This document shows, piece by piece, positions 15,578-25,349 of a stretch of DNA of 41,165 nt. How positions within the stretch are numbered: the stretch's first letter is position 1; each line of letters begins with the position of its first letter. The stretch spans positions 1 to 41,165 of IMG/VR virus record IMGVR_UViG_3300017963_000429. The stretch is one strand, 5' to 3'. This stretch comes from a virus. The position numbers and the translations under genes are program-made. The notes beneath the pieces are model-generated. The model was not told where the DNA came from, did no database searches, and saw nothing but the letters and a program-made list of their open reading frames with translations.

Positions 15578-18363
15578 TGGCTATAGCTTTCCAAAACACC
15601 GCGCAAGGCTACCAAACCGGTTTAGACGACGAGATAGCGAGCGCCCAACAAACCCATACCGCCGGGCGCTTATTGGTAGTTATGATCTCGGCGTGGGAAA
15701 ACGCGACGGGCGCGGTAACCGCCGTAAATGATCTAGCCGGTAATACTTTTGTAAAGGCGACTAATAGCGACTACATAGCTACCGACGACGGGTACGTAGA
15801 AATATGGTACGCGAAAAATATTACTGGCTACGTTAATAATGTAGTTACAGCCGACTTTAACGGCGATCATACTTACCGGCAAATTATAGTACACGAATAT
15901 AGCGGCGCTCACTTAACCGATCCCCTCGATCAAGTGGGCGACAATACCGGTACGGGTACGTCGTTTACTACGCCCGCCTCTACGTTAAACCATAACGACG
16001 AGTTAATAGTAGCCGGGTACGCTACGTATAACACGGCTACGGCTACGGCGGGCGCGGGTTTTACGCTACGTAACGATCTCACGTACGCCCAATCTGAGGA
16101 TCGTATACAAGGCGCTAAGGGCTCGTATGGATCGGCTTTAACTTATAGCGCGTCTACCGATTGGGGCGGCGTACACGCTACATTTAGAAGAGCGCCGGAA
16201 ACTAAAACATGGGACGGCGGCGGCGGCGATAACAATTTTACTACAGGCGCTAATTGGAATAACGACGTAGCGCCTAACGAAAGCGATAATTTGTCTTTCG
16301 GCGGTAGTACCCGGCTAACGCCAAATAACGATTACGCCGCCGGTACTGAGTGGGGCGATATAGCTTTTAACCCCGGCGCGAGCGCGTTTACCGTGGGCGG
16401 TAACGCTTTCGATCTTGACGGCGCTATATATAACCTCGATAACGATAAGCAAACTATAAACTGTAATATCACGCTTTCGAGCGGCGATAATTATATGAAT
16501 ACTACGAGCGGGAGTATTGAGCTAGGCGGCGTTATTTCGGGCTCGGGTAACTTACGTATGGGCGGCAATAATAACTTAAGATTATTAGGTACTAATACTT
16601 TTACCGGGCAATTAAAAGCGTTTCAAGGTAGGGTAGTCGGGATCGCTAATACGCAAGCTTTCGGGCTAGGTCAAATCGTAGTTAACGGCGGCGAGGTAAG
16701 GGTAAAACATAATGGAACGGGCGACGACGGTACGATCGTTTTTTCAAATAATGTATTAATTAACTCAGGCCAAACCGGTACGATCGACGTACAGAATAAC
16801 GGATCGAATACTGGTAATACTGTACAATTCCCGTTTATAAATCACGGTAAATCTACAATGAATTATACCGGGGCTAACGGGTATAAGGTAAAATTTCTCG
16901 ATTATAGTTTACGCGGCGGCGGCGCGGGCGGTACGGCTACGATTAACCCGACTACCGCGCCTTTAATTACCGGTACTTTTAACCAAGTGGCCTCGGTTAA
17001 TCATACCGCTTTACTTACCGGTAATAATAGCGATAACGAAATACAGGGCGTTATATCGGAAAGCGGCGGCGGTAGCTTACAAATAACTAAAACGGGTACG
17101 GGTAAATATAAATTTGGGCTAGACGGTACGCCGCCGACTAATACGTATACCGGCGATACTACGATCACGGCTGGAAATATAACGATCGAGCCGCTTACCG
17201 TAACGCCGCTCGGGATCGGCGGTACTGTTATTATGAATGGCGGTATTTTATGGGTAGACCGGGCTACGATCCCCAACGATATGACAGTTTCCAGCGCCGC
17301 CGGTAAGCTCGTTTTAGAAAATGGTTTTGGTAGCGAGTACAGCGGCGACATACTTTTAAACGCGACGCTTACTATAGAGTCGTGGTATCAGCCGACTAAC
17401 GATCAGTTAGTTAGCGGCGATATATCCGGTACGGGCGGTATAACTATTAATTTAGGTAGCGCTAACTCGGATATAAGATTTACCGGAAATAACACGTACT
17501 CAGGCGCTACCACGGTAAACGACGTACGGCTTATCGCCGACAGCACTACGGCGCTATCGTCTAGCTCGGCTTTTAATTTAAAAGATAGCGCCAAAACCGA
17601 GCTTTATATAAACGGCTATGTATGTACCATAGGATCGCTAACCGGCGGCGGCGCGTCGGGCGGTAACGTATGGCTAGACGGTAACCAAGTTAGCCGCTTA
17701 AAAATAGGTAACGATAATACCGACACGACATACGAGGGCGTTATAGACGACGGCGGATCGGGCGCTGAGGGCGGCATAGAAAAGATCGGTACGGGAAAAC
17801 TAACGCTTACCGGTAATAATTTGTATTGGTGGAATACTCAGGTAACCGACGGTACATTAATTATTAATGGTAGCCAGTACGATAACGACGAGATCAACGT
17901 AGCCGCCGGGGCGACGATCGGCGGTAGCGGTACAATAAAAGGCGATCTTAATATTGCTAATAACGCTACGCTTTCGCCCGGCGACGCGAGCGCGGCGGTT
18001 TTGAGTGTAGCGGCGGTAGGCGGCCACAGTTTAGATTTATTACCTACCTCTATAATTAATTTTACGCTCGGCACGTCGAGCGATCGCGTGGACGTTATCG
18101 GCACGGGCGGCGGCTCAGATTTACAGCTAGACGGTTTACTTAACGTAACCGCCGGGGCGGGTTTCGCGCCGGGCGTGTACCGGCTATTTAATTATAATAA
18201 TGTTTTAACGGATAATGGTTTAACAGTAAATACAATACCCGACGGTTATAAAGCGGTAGTCGATACCAGTACAGCCGGGCAAGTTAATTTAGTGGTTACT
18301 TTTGATAAACCCGTTAACTTAGTCGGTAACTTAGACGGCGGCTTGAAAGGAGATTTTCAATAA
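15577..18363 (+). CDS. Large fibre/adhesin with autotransporter-associated beta-strand repeats
   Basis: 928 aa. Residues 1-205 form a globular beta domain (VTAVNDLAGNTFVKA). From about 208 (KTWDGGGGDNNFTTGANW) the protein becomes a long right-handed beta-helix of repeats such as GTNTFTGQLK, GNNTYSGATTV and GTGKLTLTGNN, matching the autotransporter-associated beta-strand repeat. The C-terminal part (ATLSPGDAS through YRLFNYNNVLTDNGLTV and TSTAGQVNLVV) closely resembles bacterial surface proteins of the Verrucomicrobiota/Planctomycetota type. No signal peptide or outer-membrane barrel is present, so export is by the virion. It is probably a tail spike or receptor-binding fibre taken from a bacterial gene (inference). 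Confidence 0.75.
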   Translation: MAIAFQNTAQGYQTGLDDEIASAQQTHTAGRLLVVMISAWENATGAVTAVNDLAGNTFVKATNSDYIATDDGYVEIWYAKNITGYVNNVVTADFNGDHTYRQIIVHEYSGAHLTDPLDQVGDNTGTGTSFTTPASTLNHNDELIVAGYATYNTATATAGAGFTLRNDLTYAQSEDRIQGAKGSYGSALTYSASTDWGGVHATFRRAPETKTWDGGGGDNNFTTGANWNNDVAPNESDNLSFGGSTRLTPNNDYAAGTEWGDIAFNPGASAFTVGGNAFDLDGAIYNLDNDKQTINCNITLSSGDNYMNTTSGSIELGGVISGSGNLRMGGNNNLRLLGTNTFTGQLKAFQGRVVGIANTQAFGLGQIVVNGGEVRVKHNGTGDDGTIVFSNNVLINSGQTGTIDVQNNGSNTGNTVQFPFINHGKSTMNYTGANGYKVKFLDYSLRGGGAGGTATINPTTAPLITGTFNQVASVNHTALLTGNNSDNEIQGVISESGGGSLQITKTGTGKYKFGLDGTPPTNTYTGDTTITAGNITIEPLTVTPLGIGGTVIMNGGILWVDRATIPNDMTVSSAAGKLVLENGFGSEYSGDILLNATLTIESWYQPTNDQLVSGDISGTGGITINLGSANSDIRFTGNNTYSGATTVNDVRLIADSTTALSSSSAFNLKDSAKTELYINGYVCTIGSLTGGGASGGNVWLDGNQVSRLKIGNDNTDTTYEGVIDDGGSGAEGGIEKIGTGKLTLTGNNLYWWNTQVTDGTLIINGSQYDNDEINVAAGATIGGSGTIKGDLNIANNATLSPGDASAAVLSVAAVGGHSLDLLPTSIINFTLGTSSDRVDVIGTGGGSDLQLDGLLNVTAGAGFAPGVYRLFNYNNVLTDNGLTVNTIPDGYKAVVDTSTAGQVNLVVTFDKPVNLVGNLDGGLKGDFQ

Positions 18364-19727
18364 TGAGTAACTTTGCAAGTACAGATTATATATTAGCGGG
18401 CTCTACGAGCCGCTCGGTTACTTTCGCGCTACAAACGCGAGTAACGATCGGAAATTTAAAGTACAGCTATAGCCGCAAAAACGAGGGCGCGACATACGAC
18501 GCCGCCGTAGCCGGTACGCTCTCGGCTCATACGGCGTTAAGCGACGCTTTCGCCGCCGGAAAGGCTTTTTACCTTAGCGCCACGGCTACCGATCCCGGTT
18601 ACTTTTTATTAAGGGTAGATTTTCCCGACGCGGCTTTTAATACTGGTCGTGATAAAGTTTTATGTAGCGTATACGACGACGCTACCGGCGTAATAGCTCA
18701 CCGTATTTTTACCCTAAAGGGTAGCGATAGTATATACGTAGACGGCGCGGTATGGGTAGACACGGTAAACGGCTCGGTAGGCGGTAACCCGTATATAAAT
18801 GGTATACCGGCTAAGCCTTGCTCGGCTTTCGGTAACGCCGCAAGTATAGCCGCCGCTGTCGGCCTTAAAAGATTTCGGCTTTTAAACAGGGCTACGGCTA
18901 TAGACTTAGCTACGTCAAGCTACGCCGGTTATGATTTTATTTCGGATTCTTTAGCCCAAATTGATCTGGGCTCGGTAAGCCGCGAAAATGTAAGCTTTAC
19001 GGGGCTCGATATAAACGACAGCGTAGTAACGGTAACGGCGGGCTCGGGGTGGACTACTTTTAAAGATTGTCGGATCGGAAAGGCCGCCGGTATGGATTTA
19101 CCGAGGGCGGTAATACGCGATTGTATTTTTACCGGGATCGTACACCTAAACCAAAACGGTAATTATTTTATGGCCGGGCTTAAGACCGTAGACGGCGGCG
19201 CGGTACTTGATTTTAAAAATAGCTCGGCGGCTGATCCCGGTATAACCTCGGTAGTAATCTCGGGCTTTTCCGGGCGCTTAACTGTTAAGAATATGCTCAC
19301 TACCGACAGCTTGGAAATATCCGGCGAGGGCGAGGTAATATTAGATAGTACGTGTAACTCGGCTACGGCTACCGTACGCGTGAGCGGCGCGATCGTAGTT
19401 ACGAACGACGCTACAGACATATCTTTAACCGACGCTACCGCCGGGCATATACCGACGCTTAAGAAAAATACGGCGGTAGCTAATTATACTTTTATTATGA
19501 TCGACGCGACTACCGGAAACCCGGCCACGGGTAAAACGGTAGCCGCTCAAAAATCGCTTAACGGCGGCGCGTTTACGCCTATGGTAAATACCCCGGCTAC
19601 CGAGATAAGTAACGGCGCGTATAAGATCGACATAGCCGCCGCCGACGTTAACGGCGATACTGGGGCTTTTAGATTTACCGCGACGGGTTGCGAGGCTACA
19701 ATAATTACTTTTATAACCGAAAGCTAA
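18363..19727 (+). CDS. Tail fibre-like beta-helix protein
   Basis: 454 aa. The N-terminal ~120 residues resemble a phage attachment domain (TSRSVTFALQTRVTIGNLKY). The middle (about 190-350) is a parallel beta-helix (NVSFTGLDINDSVVTVTAG, RAVIRDCIFTGIVHLNQNG). The C-terminal ~85 residues (TFIMIDATTGNPATGKTVAA through AFRFTATGC) are an Ig-like domain that recurs in phage fibres. A strong AAAGGAGATTTTCAATA ribosome site lies before the ATG. It likely forms part of the tip or side fibre. Confidence 0.65.
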   Translation: MSNFASTDYILAGSTSRSVTFALQTRVTIGNLKYSYSRKNEGATYDAAVAGTLSAHTALSDAFAAGKAFYLSATATDPGYFLLRVDFPDAAFNTGRDKVLCSVYDDATGVIAHRIFTLKGSDSIYVDGAVWVDTVNGSVGGNPYINGIPAKPCSAFGNAASIAAAVGLKRFRLLNRATAIDLATSSYAGYDFISDSLAQIDLGSVSRENVSFTGLDINDSVVTVTAGSGWTTFKDCRIGKAAGMDLPRAVIRDCIFTGIVHLNQNGNYFMAGLKTVDGGAVLDFKNSSAADPGITSVVISGFSGRLTVKNMLTTDSLEISGEGEVILDSTCNSATATVRVSGAIVVTNDATDISLTDATAGHIPTLKKNTAVANYTFIMIDATTGNPATGKTVAAQKSLNGGAFTPMVNTPATEISNGAYKIDIAAADVNGDTGAFRFTATGCEATIITFITES

Positions 19728-21776
19728 ATGTTACTAAATTGGTCAAGCCCAAAGCATAAAAGTATCGCGTCTTATTGGCGCGGTATTAATAGAGTTTACC
19801 AGGGCGGATCAAGTGTACCATATACGAGCGACTTTATAGACGCGGCTACCGCCGATCTACGTTGCCCTCGCGCTATGGTCGAAATAACGTGGGGCGATAC
19901 ATTCAGCGACTTGAGCCGCGTTATAACCTCTAACGACGTTAACCGCATAGACCGCGCCGGGGTAGCTAACGACGTAGGCCAATTATACAACGGCAAGACC
20001 GAGAGCGGCCAAAAGTGGGCGTATATACACGACGACTTAAAAGCCGACGGTACTTTTTACGCTTGCCCCGAGCTAGACGCCGAGCCTCAAATGGGTTGGT
20101 ATGGATCGGATTTGGTAAGCGACGGATCGGGCGATTTTTCTACAAAGCCCTATATACAATTTACCCACGTCGCCCGGCCTTACGCGGCTATTACCATAGC
20201 GGGCGATAGTAAATACGCCGAGTACCCGGTAGACTTTGACATAATACTAACTCACGCGGCGGGTACTACGACTATTAACGTAGTGGGAAATACCGAGCGC
20301 GTCTATACTACGAGCTTTACACCCGTAGCCGACGTTACCGCCGTTAAGCTTGAGATCGGAAAATGGAGTAAGGCCGATACCGTAGTAAAAATTATACAGT
20401 TTAGCACCGCGTTTATCGAGGTATACAAGGCCGACGATATAGTAGAGCTTAGCATATTGGAAGAGTCGAACAGCGACACGGGGATCGTACCGATTGGTAA
20501 CGTATCGGCCAACGAGTTAGACTTAGCTTTACTCAATACGGATCGGCGTTTCAGCCACGGTAACACCGATAGCGTATACGTAAACGTCTTACGCTCGGGG
20601 CGTAAAATACGGGTATGGTTAGGCTTTATTTTACCCGTGGGCTCGGCTGATCAATCGGGCGACGTGGACGGGTACATAGTCGAAACCGTGGCCGGGGAAA
20701 AGATCGGCTATATGCCCTACGGCGTTTATTGGTCTAAGGATTGGATCAGCAGTTACGACAGCCAAGTAACCACGACGACAGCGTACGACGTGGCTTACCA
20801 GTTAGGCCAGATAGATTTTTTAAAGAGCCTCAATTACAGCGACACCGTAGAGGCCATAATTAACGAGGTACTAACCGAGGCTAAAAATGAAATACCCTCT
20901 TTAGATTGGACGGTAAGCGACGACACGGCGGCGATCGTTTGGGATAATATCGCCTTTGAAAATAAAAGCTATTTGGAAATACTAAAAGATATTGCCGAGG
21001 CTACGCTATCGTACACGTACGTAAATAAAGAGGGCGTCTTAGTTGTCGGCTCGCGGCTCGACGTAGTTACCGCCGGGTTAGAAGAGTATCAAAAAATCGG
21101 TATGGACGTATACTTTAATTTCCAGAGCGAGCCGAAAATAGACGAGCTTGTAAATACGGTACGCGTCGGCTTTATTGAGTACGTCGAGGGCGAGGAAGAT
21201 ACGAGTATATACAGTAGCGCCGAGGTTTTCGAGATACCGGCGGGCGCTACTGAGTTAGAGCTATACATAAGTTGGAGTAGTAAACCGATTATAGCCAGTA
21301 CCGCCGTCGTAGCTCTCGCCGAGGAAACCGGCGCGGCTACTCTAACAAGCGTAAACGCGTACGCTAACGGCGCTGATATAGTCGTAACCGGTAACCCAGG
21401 CGACACGTTTAAAGTAACGGCCACGGGTACGCCGTACACCTTGGAAGAGAACACAAAGACGACAGCCAATAACGCCGAGAGCGTGGAAATATTTGGCGTA
21501 AGAGAGTACGAGCTTACCGGTAACCAATTAATAAAGACAGCGGATCAAGCCCGCGAGTTAGCCGACGAGCTTATACAGTTTTACGGCGAGCTACGTAACG
21601 ACGGTAATTTTACTTGGCATTTTTCCACGCTTGTATCTATTGGCGATACCTTAGAGGTCGTCGAGTTTAAGAGCGACACCGTGGAAACAAAAACTAATTT
21701 CACAATTAAAAGACAGACTATTAAATACGCCGGATATTTAGAGGCTCAAACAAACTTAAGGCGCGAGGTAGACTAA
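19728..21776 (+). CDS. Tail tip/baseplate hub protein
   Basis: 682 aa. Large mixed domains suggest a tail-tip structural protein. Residues ~1-230 are beta-rich with a carbohydrate-binding-like region (FTHVARPYAAITIAGDSKY). Residues ~230-470 contain IVELSILEESNSDTGIVPIG and NELDLALLNTDRRFS, a pattern I associate with prophage tail hub proteins. The C-terminal region has LADELIQFYGELRNDGNF and a final beta domain. It starts directly after the upstream stop and overlaps the next gene by one base. Confidence 0.6.
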   Translation: MLLNWSSPKHKSIASYWRGINRVYQGGSSVPYTSDFIDAATADLRCPRAMVEITWGDTFSDLSRVITSNDVNRIDRAGVANDVGQLYNGKTESGQKWAYIHDDLKADGTFYACPELDAEPQMGWYGSDLVSDGSGDFSTKPYIQFTHVARPYAAITIAGDSKYAEYPVDFDIILTHAAGTTTINVVGNTERVYTTSFTPVADVTAVKLEIGKWSKADTVVKIIQFSTAFIEVYKADDIVELSILEESNSDTGIVPIGNVSANELDLALLNTDRRFSHGNTDSVYVNVLRSGRKIRVWLGFILPVGSADQSGDVDGYIVETVAGEKIGYMPYGVYWSKDWISSYDSQVTTTTAYDVAYQLGQIDFLKSLNYSDTVEAIINEVLTEAKNEIPSLDWTVSDDTAAIVWDNIAFENKSYLEILKDIAEATLSYTYVNKEGVLVVGSRLDVVTAGLEEYQKIGMDVYFNFQSEPKIDELVNTVRVGFIEYVEGEEDTSIYSSAEVFEIPAGATELELYISWSSKPIIASTAVVALAEETGAATLTSVNAYANGADIVVTGNPGDTFKVTATGTPYTLEENTKTTANNAESVEIFGVREYELTGNQLIKTADQARELADELIQFYGELRNDGNFTWHFSTLVSIGDTLEVVEFKSDTVETKTNFTIKRQTIKYAGYLEAQTNLRREVD

Positions 21777-22717
21777 TGGCTAATTATTGGACAGCACCAA
21801 AAACCGATTGGGATAGTAACGACGGGATCGGGTATGAGGATTTAAACCGGATCGAGGCTAACGTATCGGCAAACCGCGACGCTAACTTTAGGCGCGTACA
21901 AGGCTTTGGCTATACTATGGATAATACCGGCGGCACGGGTTACGACGGCGTACTAACGATCTTACCAGGGTCGGCGTACTCTTCCGACGGTTTCCCTATC
22001 CGGCAGGATACGAACATAGTTAAAAATCTTACGTCGTGGGTACAGGGTAGCGGCGCGGATAAAGGCGGCGTAGCCTCGGCGGTTACCGTGGCCGCGTATA
22101 CGTGGTATTATATTTTTGCAATTCTCGATCCGGTTACTGGCAACGTCGAAATAATGATCGACGATAACCCGAGCGGTACAAATGTAAGTAGCGGCATATA
22201 TACGAAAAAGCGGTACATAAATTGTTTTAAGACGGCGGCGGCGGGTGATCAAGGCTCTTTCGATATTTGCGAGAGTTGGAGTACCGGCGATCGCGTGTAC
22301 ATTAATCCCGACAGTAGCTTACCCACTACTCGCGGCGTAACGGACGATCTTGTAAATAACAGCTATGGCTCGATATCGTTACAAGAGTCGCCTTACGGTT
22401 ACGCTACCCCGGCGCGTGACGTACGAGCCGACATTAATATAACAGGCGATCACGATATTTGGGCTATCGGTATTTACTCGTCTTTTGGCGGCCATTATAG
22501 CGTACCGTCAAATTTTCAGAATGGCGGTATCTTAGACGGCGAGGTAGTGGCGGCTCATAATTATTTTTCTGGTAATACGCCGGATTCCGGCGAGGTTTCT
22601 TTATATGGATCAATTATGATCCCGGCGGCGCGTACGATTAACGTGGCGATTATGACACTAAGCGCCGGAGATATTACAATAAGAGTACCGGGCTTTTACG
22701 ACGATCGGCTACAGTAA
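21776..22717 (+). CDS. Tail tip / receptor-binding candidate
   Basis: 313 aa, the last gene of the late operon. The N-terminus (WTAPKTDWDSNDGIGYEDLNRIEANV) is the common WTtPkTdW opening of phage tail-tip and fibre proteins that dock to the baseplate. The C-terminal 120 residues form a beta domain (DINITGDHDIWAIGIYSSF). The final codons coincide with the left arm of a candidate terminator. Receptor binding is inferred from position and domain style. Confidence 0.62.
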   Translation: MANYWTAPKTDWDSNDGIGYEDLNRIEANVSANRDANFRRVQGFGYTMDNTGGTGYDGVLTILPGSAYSSDGFPIRQDTNIVKNLTSWVQGSGADKGGVASAVTVAAYTWYYIFAILDPVTGNVEIMIDDNPSGTNVSSGIYTKKRYINCFKTAAAGDQGSFDICESWSTGDRVYINPDSSLPTTRGVTDDLVNNSYGSISLQESPYGYATPARDVRADINITGDHDIWAIGIYSSFGGHYSVPSNFQNGGILDGEVVAAHNYFSGNTPDSGEVSLYGSIMIPAARTINVAIMTLSAGDITIRVPGFYDDRLQ

Positions 22718-22783
22718 AACGCTTTGTGAAAAATCGGCATAGCCTCAGCTCGTACTTTGTCACTGTAGCGCCTTGTATTTTTT
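22708..22783 (+). terminator. Candidate terminator between convergent operons
   Basis: Perfect 8-bp inverted repeats GCTACAGT (22708-22715) and ACTGTAGC (22762-22769) are followed by CGCCTTGTA and six T (22778-22783). The loop is long (46 nt), so this is weaker than a classic hairpin. The place, between the convergent tail and replication operons, supports it. Confidence 0.5.
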
Positions 22784-24380
22784 AAGCATTGGCGTTTAAT
22801 TTAGCGTCGCGCTTTACTGCCTCTAAAAGTTGTTGTTGTGTCCAATCATATTTAGCGACGCCTTGCATAAGCCGCACGTCGGCGCGGCCTTTGGCTATCA
22901 GGTAATAAATGAAAACCTCGCGGCGTTGGCCGGATCGGTAGAGCCTTTTATTTAATTGTTTGTTGTAGTCGAGCCGCCAATTAAGGCCAAGCCATACCAG
23001 GCAACGCCCGCGCCCGCGCTGTAGGTTGAGCCCGTGACCGGCTGATCCGGGGTGTACAAACATAAGCGGCAAGTCGCCCGCGTTCCAAGCGTGTACCGCG
23101 TCTTTACGATCCCGTATATCGATCCCCTCGGGGTAGCGCTCTTTAAGCCGGATCAATTCGTGGCCGAAATTATAGCCCACTAATACGGGCTCGGTAGCGT
23201 ACTCTAAAAGAATATCGTCGAGCGCCTTAAATTTCTCGTCGTGGATAGCTACCCACTCTTTACCCTCACCGGTATACACCGCGCCGCCGCAAACCTGTAA
23301 AAGCTTGCCCGCGAGTACCCCATTATTAGCGGCCACGATCTCGCCCTCGTTTTCGATATTCAGCACAAGATCGCGCTCAAATTGCCTATACAGCCGGGCG
23401 GCCTCTTCCGGTAGCTCTACGGCGCGCTCTACGTGGCTACAGGCCGGTAACTCGGCCTCAGCCTCGCTTTGTACGGCTATGCAAATATCCTTTATAGCGG
23501 CGTGTATGGCCGCCTCAGAGCCCGGCTTTAAATCCCACGAAAAGCCATTATGTGAGCGGTTGAAAAATCTGGCTTTATACTGGGTATAGGTACGCCCGAG
23601 CCGCTTACCGCCGTCCAGGGTGAAAATGAGCGGCCAAAGGTCTAAAAGCGCCTTATTTGAGGGCGTACCCGTGAGGTGGATTATACGGCCTATTTGGGGG
23701 CTCAGAGCGCATAGCGCGCCAAATCGCGTGTACCGGGGTGGGGAGGGCTCGAAAGCCTTACAGAGCGTTATACAGGCTTTTAACGACGTGCGAACCGGGG
23801 CGAAATCCCGGCAGGGCATAATACACCAATCCGAGTACGTACCCTTGCGAAAATCGCCACAAAACGGGCTTTCTTGGCAAAGGCCGCTCTTTTCGTGCAA
23901 AAATAGCGGGCATTGATCCGCGTGTACGCAAATGGCCTTATTTGGGGTTGTTTTCCGGGTAGCGGATTTAAAGCCCTCGGCGTCGTCAAATACTACCATA
24001 TCGTACGGCCAACGCTTACCGGCTCGCTCGGCAAGCCATACGAAATTTTCGACGTTAATAATATGGATTTCCTCAGAGCCCCGAGCCGAGGCTAACCGCT
24101 TGCCCGCGCCGCCCGTGATTACCTTAAATTTTAAATAGCTCGTATGCCGCCACTCGGCTAACTCTTCCGGCCACGTATGCCGAGCTACCCGCAAGGTCGT
24201 AACGATTAGAGCCCGCTTTACCGCGCCAAGTCTAAAGAGCTTTTCGATCGCTGTAGTTACCGCCGCCGTCTTGCCGAAACCCATAGCCGAGAAACACGCG
24301 CAAGCCGGGGTATTAATTATAAACTCGGTTACGCTTAATTGGGATTGGCGTAAATCGGATAACGAAAACCGGGCGCTCAT
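22782..24380 (-). CDS. SNF2-like DNA helicase with Cys-rich insertion
   Basis: 532 aa. A superfamily 2 helicase of the SNF2 type, common in phage replication modules. Walker A is GFGKTA at 34-39, motif II DDAE at 132-135, motif III LTGTPS at 237-242, and motif VI the phrase RLYRSGQRREVFIYY near the C-terminus. An unusual insertion at about 146-210 between motifs II and III holds eight cysteines (about 151, 157, 168, 174, 186, 190, 203, 207), suggesting a zinc or Fe-S site. It overlaps the VRR-NUC gene by 4 nt and is the last gene of the leftward operon. Confidence 0.88.
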   Translation of the reverse strand: MSARFSLSDLRQSQLSVTEFIINTPACACFSAMGFGKTAAVTTAIEKLFRLGAVKRALIVTTLRVARHTWPEELAEWRHTSYLKFKVITGGAGKRLASARGSEEIHIINVENFVWLAERAGKRWPYDMVVFDDAEGFKSATRKTTPNKAICVHADQCPLFLHEKSGLCQESPFCGDFRKGTYSDWCIMPCRDFAPVRTSLKACITLCKAFEPSPPRYTRFGALCALSPQIGRIIHLTGTPSNKALLDLWPLIFTLDGGKRLGRTYTQYKARFFNRSHNGFSWDLKPGSEAAIHAAIKDICIAVQSEAEAELPACSHVERAVELPEEAARLYRQFERDLVLNIENEGEIVAANNGVLAGKLLQVCGGAVYTGEGKEWVAIHDEKFKALDDILLEYATEPVLVGYNFGHELIRLKERYPEGIDIRDRKDAVHAWNAGDLPLMFVHPGSAGHGLNLQRGRGRCLVWLGLNWRLDYNKQLNKRLYRSGQRREVFIYYLIAKGRADVRLMQGVAKYDWTQQQLLEAVKRDAKLNANA

Positions 24381-24721
24381 ATATAAAAGCTTGTTAGATC
24401 GGTACTAGCCAGTATGAGATCAAAGATCGGATCGTCTTGCCCGGCTATGTTATCCATAAGATCGATAAACTCGCGGGCGTCGGTTACGCTATCACAGCAC
24501 CGGCACGGGATCGCGGCGCGCTTTAATTTCTTAGCCGTTTCGTATTGTAGCGGCGTGGCCTTTAGGCCGGTAGTTTTATACTCAATAGAAAATGTACAGC
24601 CGTTTTTAAAATGTAACCGATCGTGTACGCCACGGTTACCGGGGCTACTCCATTTATAAACAAGCCAACCGCGATCCTTTGCCCACTTAACGCCGTCGGC
24701 CTCTATAAGCGCCTCTTTCAA
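24377..24721 (-). CDS. VRR-NUC domain nuclease
   Basis: 114 aa. The stand-alone phage form of the VRR-NUC fold, a PD-(D/E)xK nuclease that may act on branched DNA. The key residues are D34 (GVHDRLHF) and E47-x-K49 (SIEYK). The start ATG overlaps the Dam-like gene stop by 4 nt, and its own stop overlaps the helicase start, so all three are translationally coupled. VRR-NUC next to a SNF2 helicase is a recurrent phage pair. Confidence 0.87.
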   Translation of the reverse strand: MKEALIEADGVKWAKDRGWLVYKWSSPGNRGVHDRLHFKNGCTFSIEYKTTGLKATPLQYETAKKLKRAAIPCRCCDSVTDAREFIDLMDNIAGQDDPIFDLILASTDLTSFYI

Positions 24722-25176
24722 TGGTATACCCGCCAGTTTTTTAACAAGGTTTTCTTATTCCAATCTAGCCCGGCGATAACTTGGCCGTTACGATCTTCAC
24801 TCCATACGCAAAGCATACACCCACGTACGAGCGGCCATATACGCCCGTGTACTACGTAGACGCTCGCGTAGTTCCACGTAACGATCTGGTTTTGATCACC
24901 CGATAGCGGCCATATGGTAATTATGTTACAGCCGCGCCGGGCTTGCTCGTATACCTTATCCACCCAATTACCGAGCCGGGCGAAAGGCGGGTTAAGCCAT
25001 AGCCAAGTATTAAGCGGCCAATCCATATTAAGCGCGTCGTCGGCCTCGGTGAAAAAATTATTACACTTGGCGTTTAGCTCGTCGGCGGCCATGTCGTACT
25101 CGAAAGTTACGCCAAAGTATCGCTCGACAGCTTTAAAAAATACGTCGGGCGTTTCTACGTCTTGCTTACCGGCCAT
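24718..25176 (-). CDS. Phage Dam-like DNA N6-adenine methyltransferase
   Basis: 152 aa from ATG at 25176. An upstream in-frame GTG at 25188 would give 156 aa, but the ATG overlaps the preceding stop codon (TAATG) and suits coupling better. The motif FEYDMAADELNAKCNNFF and the catalytic LNPPFA (about 61-66) are those of the phage N6-adenine methylase family (PF05869 type). Target specificity is unknown; the genome itself is rich in GATC, so GATC is a reasonable candidate (inference). Confidence 0.85.
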   Translation of the reverse strand: MAGKQDVETPDVFFKAVERYFGVTFEYDMAADELNAKCNNFFTEADDALNMDWPLNTWLWLNPPFARLGNWVDKVYEQARRGCNIITIWPLSGDQNQIVTWNYASVYVVHGRIWPLVRGCMLCVWSEDRNGQVIAGLDWNKKTLLKNWRVYH

Positions 25177-25349
25177 TATTCCGTACACCCGCTCGGCTGA
25201 TTAACCCGAGCCGTGATCCCGCCGCCGGTAGTTATGATATAATAGCACCCGTCTATATAGCGTACGCTGTAGTCGCTCGCGCTCGTACTGTTTACGCTGT
25301 CGGCTATACAGCCTATTAAAATTATCATAGCGATAAGTACCCATTTCAT
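25176..25349 (-). CDS. Small putative lipoprotein
   Basis: 57 aa. The N-terminus MKWVLIAMIILIGCIADS has a hydrophobic stretch ending in LIGC, a lipobox, so Cys14 would be the lipidated residue. The remaining ~43 residues are short and polar with two more cysteines. An AAAGGATCAAAA ribosome site lies directly before the ATG. Stop and start codons overlap those of both neighbours. A phage lipoprotein expressed with replication genes could act in superinfection exclusion (inference from known examples such as other phage lipoproteins). Confidence 0.65.
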   Translation of the reverse strand: MKWVLIAMIILIGCIADSVNSTSASDYSVRYIDGCYYIITTGGGITARVNQPSGCTE

